The position numbers were made by a program, and so were the translations under genes. Of a stretch of DNA of 20,277 nucleotides, positions 1 through 9,300 are shown one piece after another. The notes under the pieces were generated by a model. The model made no database searches, had not been told where the DNA came from, and saw only the letters and a program-made list of their open reading frames with translations. The stretch is from Reticulitermes lucifugus (lineage: Eukaryota > Arthropoda > Insecta > Blattodea > Rhinotermitidae). Numbering within the stretch: position 1 is the stretch's first letter; each line of letters opens with the position of its first letter. The stretch spans positions 11,304 through 31,580 of the forward strand of contig JAKCWW010006709.1 of NCBI GenBank assembly GCA_026260175.1, given 5' to 3'.

Positions 1-6
1 CACACA

Positions 7-62
<56 letters not shown>
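1..62. repeat. (CA)4 followed by (CCG)18 microsatellite
   Basis: Four CA units run into 18 uninterrupted CCG units (9-62). The window starts inside or at this array, so its true length is unknown. It lies about 107 bases before the splice acceptor of the first visible exon. It is unlikely to be coding: the following sequence has stops and no convincing splice donor. Confidence 0.95.
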
Positions 63-63
<1 letters not shown>

Positions 64-169
64 TACTCAACAAAATAAAGCTGCCTGGAAATGATTAGCT
101 GTTGCCACTTCTGTTACCTATGCTTCTACTAGAGCAACTTTTTGAGTGAAATTATTTTTTGGATTGTAG

Positions 170-322
170 ATTGGGGAGGAGTCTAGTACTGAGCTTCTAA
201 AGAAAATGTTGCGAATCACTGATAAGCCGTCTACACCAGTCGATCCCAGAAGTACCTCACAGCAAGTGCTGCCACCAAATCAACATAATGTGAAACAAGT
301 TTCTGTCGCAGAAATGTTTAAG
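170..322 (+). CDS. Exon 1 of the visible gene (residues 1-51)
   Basis: The acceptor is a T-rich tract ending in TTGTAG at 169; the donor is AAG|GTGAGG at 323. The exon is 153 nt, phase 0 at both ends. It encodes a segment starting [16 protein letters not shown], which looks like a short amphipathic helix, then a P/S/Q-rich linker, and ends VSVAEMFK, possibly a second short helix. Such isolated helical motifs in disordered tails often serve as protein-binding peptides; that role is inferred. The ATG at 206 is internal and not the likely start, because the open frame reaches back to the acceptor. Confidence 0.8.
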
Positions 323-3300
323 GTGAGGCATTCAGGATTTCACAGTTGCCTTGAAAAGTTGCTGTCACTCATTGTACGATGTTCTCCCCCCCACCTTATC
401 TTCTTGTTCATTTCAGGCATACTGGAAATTCTTGCTTTATGTAAGCTGTAAATTTCACTACAGCTGGTAAAATACTGTTTTACAATGTGCCAATCATTTC
501 ATTTTGTGTTTGCTTTTGGAATGTGGAACAGAATAGTATAAATTGAAGGGGCAGGCATGAAATGGCCCTTGCACAGCATCCATCTTCCGTCTGTTGTGCA
601 TACCCTATCGAAAAGCCCTCCAGCAATCCTGCACCTCAGGTGAAGTGCAGTACCTTGTGTAGTGAAGTGCTTTGATAGTCACTTGATTTGATGACATGAG
701 TTCCCAGATGAGCTCTTTAATTCAGCTCAAACCCCATAGTCATGTACGATGCAATTATTTTTTTTGGGGGGGAGGGGGAGGTTCAAGGTGCTCATGACAC
801 CTTTTGCAGGTGGGACTCATCACCATTCCCAGTTTCAGTAGGTGTCCTTTCAAGTGCCAGTGTCGTACTAAGCCTTGTCACTTCCCGCAGCTGGTTTCTG
901 TTTAACTGTAATGGTTCCCTAGTTCTTTTAGCAAAGGGTTCCTAAAGGAATTCCTTTGCATGCTTTTTGCAAGGTACGGTCTGCCAGGGTCACACATGTT
1001 TCCTGTTTGTCAAGTTCATAACAGTTCACCTAGTGACTTTTTCCCAGATGCACTAGGCCGGTTAAAGTCACATAAATGCATGTTCAGCTCTTTTTTCTGC
1101 CACATGATCTCTGATTTTATTCCCTTCAGTAAGTCCATAACCTTCCACCCAGATCAATTGTACCCTGTTCTGTTGAAGCTGCTTTGACACTTGTCCTGAG
1201 CACTACTAGTACTTTGTGGTAGTTAATGAGTGGTAATGAAAAGAATAGACAATTTTGGGATTGGTCACTGCACATCCAGAAATTAAAATGTGGAGTGGTG
1301 TCTAAAATTCCAGATTTTTGGAAGGTTGTCATGGCTGACAAATTACTCCATAGGCCCTTGCGCATGATTTTTAGTTTCATATTTCCATTGTTGGTGATAG
1401 TGACATGTCAGTATATCAAAGACTAATATGAAGGCATGCCTCCCCGGGGGCTGCCACCTTATCGTGGCGGGGAGGTTTGTGTGTCCCGTTACGACCCTGA
1501 GAGCTATGTTGGCAGGAGCTAAGCTCCTGGTAGGGCCACCCAAGCCAGACAGGTTGAAGGGCAGGGACCAGACAAAGAGCAGCCCACTGGTCCTCCAGGT
1601 TGGGGGTTGGGGCATTAGGCTGACGACCTGATACCCGGAAAAATATCTCATTGTCCAGAAACCCCCCCCAAAAAAAAAACAGGATGCCAAAGCCCACCAA
1701 GGGCTGTAGTGCAAAAGAAGAAGAAGAAGAATATGAAGGCATGAATTTGTGTAATGTAAAGGAATGTCTTAGGTACATTGGTAGTAGATTTGTAGCTTAT
1801 TATTTTTATGGGTTCTCACATGCAGCATATGAATCATAAATGACAGGTGTTTGAAGATGAAGTCCACAGGAAAATATTCAAACTTAAGAGTGATGACTGA
1901 AGTATAAATGGGTAGTTTGGGATAATATGTAATGAGGAACTTGGTGATTTATGCAGGTCGTTTAGTGTTGTTATGATAGTGAAGTTTGAAGGCTGTAATG
2001 GCCTGGGAATGTAGCTAGGATGGGAGAGATAATGAATATGGAAGTTCACTGGGCAATCATTTTGGAAAATTTTCACCTGGAATATGGTAAATGGGTGGAA
2101 GGATGGCATTAAAAGAAGGGGGCTGGCTCAGTTTATGTTCAGTGGCAGGTTTTGATATTAGCAGTGTCGAAAGTTGGGGTTCTAATACCATAGAGTTTCT
2201 TCTAGTTGTTACAGTGCCACAGGGATAAGATATGCTGGTTCACAGAAAACTGATTGATGTTGAACAAATCATGAGTCAGAATAGGTTGGAAACCACTGAT
2301 TTAGTCATCGTAGTCATCCTTCTTAATACAGCATCATACATATTCAGTGAAACTGTGATTTCAAAGTTCCCCATGGGATTCTTGGTATACTATTACTGCA
2401 TTTTGCATGACCAGACATAAAAATTATAGAATTTTATGTAATTTTTCTTTATAAACACATAACCAGTACAAAAAAAATGTGTAATGATATTAAAATGGAT
2501 TAAAACCACTTATCAAACATGTATTTGACGAAGTTTGTTTTTAAGAATCTGTTATTGAAATTTCATGGTGTTGATGCTACTGGCAGTTTGTAAATATCAC
2601 CACTAAGAGGCTATATAAAATGAGAATGCTAATAGATGAAAGTAGAAATACCACTTTGAGAAAATGTTAGGATCCTGAACAAAATGTAACTGTCAGCGAA
2701 GATAAAGTAAGATGCTTAAAAATGAACATTACAGTCAAGCAGTTACCACTTACACATCCTATTTAAGAGGTTCGATCTTCAAATCCTGAAGTGGAGATTG
2801 ACTGTGCTCGCTGCATTTTTTTCATATTTTTTCTCTATTTCCTTGCAAATGTAGGCATAGTACCTCAAATTAGGCCATGACTGCTGCCTTCTGCATCCTT
2901 TCAAATTCATTATTCACTTTTAAATGATCCATAAGCATGCATTGATCAATTAGATATGGTAATGAAACCAACAAATGCACATAAGTGTATGAAAGTATAT
3001 TATAAACACAGTATACCTCCTACATGTTTTGTCCACTCTTGTGGCCATCCTCGGGGGAGGTATGTTACAAAGGATGGATACATCAAGATATTACAAAAGT
3101 TTGTGAACCAATGCACAGATGTAAAATATTAAGTTTTAAAAATACATGGTTTAAAACACATGTTAAAGTTTAAAATACAAATAAAAAATTTGTGATTAAT
3201 TCTAGTATGTAACGAATGATATATGTAGATAGTATGTTGTATGTCACCATCCTGAAAGGAAAGAAATAAGAGTGTGTAGGAGGTTATTGATAATACATTG

Positions 3301-6300
3301 GTAGATAAAAAGTATATAGTGTGAAATACGTACCAAGCAAAGGAGTGTTGATACTACTGGTTTGGCAAACTACTCTGTACTGAAACCAAACAACAGACGG
3401 GAGAGAGGTGGATGGGAATCACGTGCTTGAGTTGTTTATCGTAAATGAGATTGATCTCTGAGTGTTATATCTTTGCTCATTTTGTTCTTTGACATGTCTT
3501 CTAGTACTTCCCAAAAAGGAACAACAGGTAGCAGTAGTTCTATATTTTCTCACACCAAAGAACCCCCACTCCCCACATGCACACAGAGATTATTATGTGG
3601 CTGTTGGGAGTGACAGAAGTGAAAAGCGTGGGGAACATTTTAATGTTACCCCTAGCAGTAATCAAAATAAATGTCTTGTGTGTACATTTGTTGTCATTTT
3701 GTTAGTGCTCCTCACATGGCATTGTGAAACTTGGTTTGGAGACAGTGTGCTTTGTGTGTTTTGACATACTGCATGCCCTGGCCACTTTACTGCTGGGTAA
3801 AGAACCAGTAATACCCTTGGTGTAGGAGGCTGAGTGGACCTCGGAGCTGCTATGGACACTTTGGAGAAGGAAAAATCTATCCCTGCCTAGAATTGAACCA
3901 TGAGTCTTCAGTAATCCGGCCATTAGTCTAATCACTATAGACTGGTAGGTAAAGCAGCTGGGGCATGAAGTTGACCACTCACCTCCTTCTAGTGCTGAGG
4001 TTAAGAATGATTGGAGCTATACCTCTACTCCCTCTATATGCCTTTGTGGTGTGGTCAGGGACAACATTACCTTATACTACTCGTATACTAACTGTGCTAT
4101 CTTCAGTAAAATTACACATTTGTGGATCATATCATGACTATGTTAAGAATGAGTATTGAAGATGGTCACATAGTAGTATATGAGGATGAAAAGTAATTTA
4201 AGAATTATCATCTGTGGAGGTGATGTTTTGTTTATACTGTTTCATTCTGTGGTCCAGCATGTACAAGTGACTGCCCCAAGTAGCACCAAAGAGAATACAC
4301 CTGGCTACTGTGTTCAGCTTCTGAACACTTTCCAACAGAAAGGTAAGACATGTCAGTATCTGGCCTTTGCAAAGCAGCAGACTGTTTGATTTGGCCCAAT
4401 GACTGAAGAGTGCTGTTTTCTGGGATATCATGCCATGTATTTTGATAACAGTATACCAACGTTTCAAAGAACCTGCTCAGTCCATCATCACATACACTGA
4501 TGATGCAGGCAGCAGATTCATCTGAAACACTTGTATACTCCTGTCAGAGTACACGATGTCGCATTCTAGCAAACAGCAATCTTCATTAAATTTTTTTTAA
4601 AATGTGTGTTGTGTTTTTCTGTGATGCTTGTAATTGAGACCATGATATGAGGAGGAGGTTTCAATTTTTTGACTTACTGGATGGCTGTTGATTGCTTTGG
4701 TATTGGGGTCCTCCCTGAAAATTCTTGGTAGAATGTAATTTAAATCAGACTTGAATTTTGTCAAAAATTGCCAGTAACATAATTTCTTTTTATGTGTGTA
4801 ATTTAATGATGCTGTCAGTTCCTAAGATTGTAGCATTAGTGACAGGTGAATGGATGAGTATGCAGCATTGGTGGAATGATAATGACAGGAGAAATCAAAG
4901 TACTCAGAGAGAATCCTGTCCAGGTGCCACTGTGTCCACCACAAATCCCACATAGACTGGTATGGGGTTGAACACAGCCCTCCACAGTGAGAGCCTGGCA
5001 GCTAACCGCCTGATCCATGGCACTGCCCAGCTTGTGATGTAAGATATTTATATGTGATGTATGATATAGGTCTCAACGTCACAACTTTTTCTTCAAAACA
5101 TTCTTCAGGTCATTGAGTGTAAGTGAATGTCAAAGCAAGTGAAGCAGGATTGCAAAGAATACATTTGGGAGGTTTGTGTGTTCCATTTGAGAGTAGTTTT
5201 CTTGTACACTTATTTATCCTAAATGTAATTAAATTACATTTAAGTAAAGTGGATTCATGTTTGTGTCTAATACTGTGGTGTTGTAGGGTATGGCATACCC
5301 CGCTATAATTATATCAACAACAAAGAAGATGGGTCAGTTCAAGCTGAAGTTGTGCTACCAGGCATGCGGACCTTCACTGGAGAGTGTGCTACCACACGGG
5401 AACAGGTGAGAGCATCATTAAGAGACTTTTCTGCTGCTTCAGTTTCGTTTTCTTTCAGTCTAGAAACTTGAGTCGTGATTTCTCCCAACCTCATTCACAG
5501 TTTATTAATTATTCTCTGCAGTTCGCAGCTTCTGTCGTCAGAAATTACCTGTAATCAATTTGGTAGGTAACAAGATTGAATTCCATGACTAGTCACTTTC
5601 ATTTCCTCCTTCTTGCTTGAAGAATAATGTATCTTTGTGTATGTGATAGGCACAGGTAACACTCATTATCAGCAGGTGTTGTGTTCCTGAGAGCCACCAC
5701 CTGTATTAGAAACGTGCAGGATCAGAAACTTATAACATGTGATAATAGGGTTGTGTTTATAAGATGCAAGCTTTTGGCCCTTTGGTATTAAATTAAACAT
5801 TAACACACTTTTCATACACACTGAGGCACAAGAAGAGTAAATAAATAATCATGCAAAACACAAAACAAAGAACAAAAGGTAGCATGTTTAATATAATATG
5901 TAAATTCAGAATTAACACACCTGAACTACAAATGGAGCTAGAAGTTGCTTGAGGCAGTTGACTGGAGGAATTACTGGACATCCCACTTGTCATTGTTAAA
6001 TAATTCAAATGGTGCAGTTCAAGGCAGAAGTGTGAAATAAAATTGCAGATGTGTGAAAACATGGATAATATTTGTTGCCTGTATACGGTTAGAATGTTAA
6101 TCATCGGACTGGATGTCCTGACCCCTTTTGTTTTCCCCATTCCTTTAACCATTATCCAACTGGGTTGGTATTTCAGTGTTAGCGCATGGTTTAAGAAAAA
6201 CATGAGTATTATTTGAACAGAAAAAGATAAAATTATGAAATAAACAGCATTGTGTGGAAAATGAAACTGAGATTGTCCAGCATGTGTTAAAAATGCAGTA

Positions 6301-9300
6301 AGTTTCTGTGTTGCCTAAGTATATAAAATTAATTTTAGGGGTGTGTTTTTACATTGTTTCACATACGTGATTGCAGGTCTTTTAAAGGTGAACAGGATGT
6401 GACTGTTTCTTTGTGATTCGTTAAACAGGTTGATTCAAACAGTAATGCTTTCAGCTTTTGCTGGGGAGGTTCCAGTTCAGGTCTCGTGTGGGACACCTAT
6501 CATACTATCATGATTGGATATAAGTTTTAAAACTTGTGATGTAAGATATTTATATGTGATGTATGATATAGGTCTCAACGTCACAACTTTTTCTTCAAAA
6601 CATTCTTGCCTGAGGATGGGGACGGAGCAAGTCCCCGAAACGTTGTATTCAAACGAATTGACGCGGCTGTGCGCCCGAGAAGACTATAGTGTATCATGAT
6701 TGGAGTTTATCATGGGTTTCCTCAGTCCCATCAGGCAAATTCCAAGATAGTATTCAAACTGGGCCATGGCCATTTCTGCGCCCTTTACAATTCATTATTC
6801 ACTAAGCCTACCAGTGCTGTATAGCCTCAGTTTCTGACACCATTGTTAAGTAAACCATAAATAAATAAAGAAATAACTACCTTCATGGAACAGAGTCTCG
6901 AGAAAAACAGAGTCTCTGAGCTAGTCAAGAAAATTCCTGCCTTTTATGGAACCTCAAGTTCCATTACCATGTTCACAAGAGCTTTGTCATTGGAATTGTT
7001 TGGAGCCAGTTGAATCCAGTCCACACCCTCACATCCTGTTTCTTGAAACTCCATTAATTATTCCATCTCTGTGTGCACAAACGTGTGGAGCCTGTTTCTG
7101 TTATATTTGTCTGTTCTGGCAGGCCTCAGAGAATGCAGCAAGGCTTGCCCTATCTCAATTATCACTGGATTCGGACCAGCAGAGCAGTGGCCTTTCATCA
7201 GGTGTTGGGAAGCCTGGCACAAGTACCCTACCCATCCCTCCACAACAGTGGTACCAACATCAGCAACAACAGCTTCCTTTCCCCACCCAAACATTCCAGC
7301 ATCAGCAGCACAGCCGCCAAGGTACAGTCTTATACAAAATAAGATTCATATGATTCGTTAATTTATGAAGTGAAATAAGCAGATTTGTACCTTTAATTTC
7401 AGCCTTGATGGTCCGGGAATCGATTCCCAGTGGGGGCAAGATTTTCCGCACCTGTCCAGACTTGCCCTGGGGCCCACCCGGCCTCCTGTACAATGGGTAT
7501 CGTGTCTCTTTCCTGGGAGTAAAGTGGCCGGGGCATGGCACTGACCACCCACTCCCATCTAGTGTCAAGGTTAAAGAAAGAGTAGAGCTATACCTGTACT
7601 TCCCCTCTGGGCCTTCATGACCTGTTCTAGGGTTAACCTTACCTTTACCTTTTTATACCTTTCATTTTTCCTCTGAAATGACCACATTTATTCCAGTGGT
7701 CCTGCGTCTGGCACCTCTAGGACATTTTTTAGGTTGTTGTTCAGTTCCTTTGTCAAATGTTGGTTGAGGTTTCATGTTTTCTGAAATCTCTCTTCTGGGC
7801 ACTTTCCAGTTTTGAGAACAAAAAGGAGTCACTAGATGATAAATCTGTGAGTGAAGCAGGTGGGGAGCCAGTGGAATATTTTTATGTATGACATCCCTTT
7901 GTGTTTCAGTGATATGAATAAACAAATCAGTATCAGTCTCAAAACAACTATCTTTATTAGACAGCAGAGTCTGTGTGTCTCGTTGAGCAACATCTTTTGA
8001 TCTAAATTAGGTAATCTTCAGGCTCTTAAAGAACTTTAAAAACACATTAAGGAAGATAATATACAATTAATCACTTCTTATTCATAAAAAATATGCGTGG
8101 CTCTTAGTGAAATCTAACTCTTATGTGAGTACCAGTCTTTTTTTTAATGCAGTGAGCCATTTTAAGAAAGCTGTTGAAGTTCTGATTGGGCTTGATGCAA
8201 TGTCAGGGTTACAGTTGATTTGTTGCCTGATAGCCCTTGGTGAGGCTTGAGGTTCTCATGGTAGTCACTGAAGAATACTGTTGAAATTTACCCTGAAGCT
8301 GGAGGCAATATGTTCCTCTGAAACATTGGCATTTTCTACCAGGCTACATGGTGTCATGTCCCAGTGGGTCATATTCTTTAATGTATACTGTGCTCTGCAA
8401 ATGCCATATTTTGTTTAAATCTGTTGCATAGTACTGAAAATTAAATGTGTGGACAAACACAAATTCACCATTATGCATTCATTTTACAACTGACACAATT
8501 GCATATACCAAAGTGAGTGAGCACTGAAGACTGTAGTGCATCAATGCAAATATGGTTTACACAAATTGTGATTTGGAATTGCAGTACATATTTTGATGTC
8601 CACAGATTCGGTACCTGATTGGCGGCGTGGGCCTGGACCAGAGATGATACCAACTGCTGGACCTCCAGGAGGGAGACCATTCACCAGACAACCACATCAG
8701 CTTCTGCCACCACCGCCACCATACATGTATGCTTCATACCAGCCCCAGAATCAGGTTAGCAACTGTCACAATATTAACACTTTGAGACCAGAAGTTAATC
8801 TAAATGGTATTTAAAAAATCAGTTTCTACATAACAGAAAACACTACTTCTGCATCACAAATGCAAGCAAGTTGTTTAGGGAAGTAATCACTGTTTATTGT
8901 AAGAGATATATAAAACACATAATCACTTTGTGTGCAGAATAGAGTTTTTGAACACTAGGCAGGTGGTACTTGTACATACCCCTGTGGTTTGATGGGAGCA
9001 GCGTTACATCTTGTCACAGGAGGTTGAAATTTTGTGCGATAGTGAGTCTTTGAAAAGTATGAAACTTTTGTTGTAATGTTCCTGTGTAGTGAAGAACAAG
9101 ATCACAGCCACACAAAATCTGTTTTTTTTCTTGGTGATTACTGATGCAATGGAGTCAGGCGTGTGAAATTTTTTCCAGTTATCTACATAGTAAAAGAAGG
9201 TGTCTGTGACAGCAACCCGTCAGAAAATGAGGATAGAAGCTTGACATTTTGGCAGTAGTTTTAGGATGATTGTGAGAAATGCTATGCCAAATATAATGAA

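Larger units (their letters stand above)
323..4257 (+). other. Intron 1 (3935 nt)
   Basis: GTGAGG to CCAG, phase 0. It contains a complete 291-bp retroposon (1439-1729), a SINE-tail fragment (2841-2918), a hammerhead-like structure on the minus strand (3013-3063) and a rearranged SINE (3765-4080). I found no supportable exon in the rest. A candidate at about 3505-3527 fails on length and phase. Confidence 0.75.
4343..5286 (+). other. Intron 2 (944 nt)
   Basis: GTAAGA to TTGTAG, phase 1. It holds a hammerhead-like repeat copy (4450-4565) and the first copy of a 75-bp perfect direct repeat (5031-5105). Nothing else is recognisable. Confidence 0.75.
6420..6885 (+). mobile_element. SINE interrupted by a younger insertion
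   Basis: The parts at 6420-6518 and 6705-6885 form one element once the insertion at 6519-6691 and one duplication copy are taken out. The left part has GCTGGGGAGGTTCCAGTTC, resembling a pol III B box region; the right part has CCCATCAGGCAAATTCCAAG, GGGCCATGGCC and an AAATA-rich tail. A related fragment lies at 2841-2918. Outer limits are approximate. Confidence 0.6.
5406..7122 (+). other. Intron 3 (1717 nt)
   Basis: GTGAGA to TGGCAG, phase 0. It contains a piggyBac-type MITE (6142-6388) and a SINE (about 6420-6885) split by a 173-bp Penelope-derived insertion. An open frame at 5793-6203 on the minus strand runs into the MITE and has no coding support. Confidence 0.75.
7322..8605 (+). other. 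Intron 4 (1284 nt)
   Basis: GTACAG to CCACAG, phase 1. It holds a SINE (7400-7655) close to the 5' splice site and a diverged hammerhead-like repeat (8240-8370). No other feature is recognisable. Confidence 0.75.

Noticed and set aside
1..62. (CCG)18 as a coding polyproline or polyalanine exon
   Set aside because: Sequence after it has stops and no donor, and exon 1 has its own good acceptor at 169.
3462..3764. 100-codon plus-strand frame and a possible small exon after CTTCTAG at 3504
   Set aside because: The 23-nt piece up to the GTAGCA donor has a length that breaks the phase 0 link between exons 1 and 2; the long frame is low-complexity without domain, and exon 2 joins exon 1 directly in phase.
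5640..5780. Possible element with ATTATCA/TGATAAT inverted ends
   Set aside because: The inverted match is only 7 bases and there is no second copy or duplication in the window.
5793..6203. 136-codon minus-strand frame
   Set aside because: It runs into the piggyBac-type MITE, has no domain and lies within an intron of the plus-strand gene.
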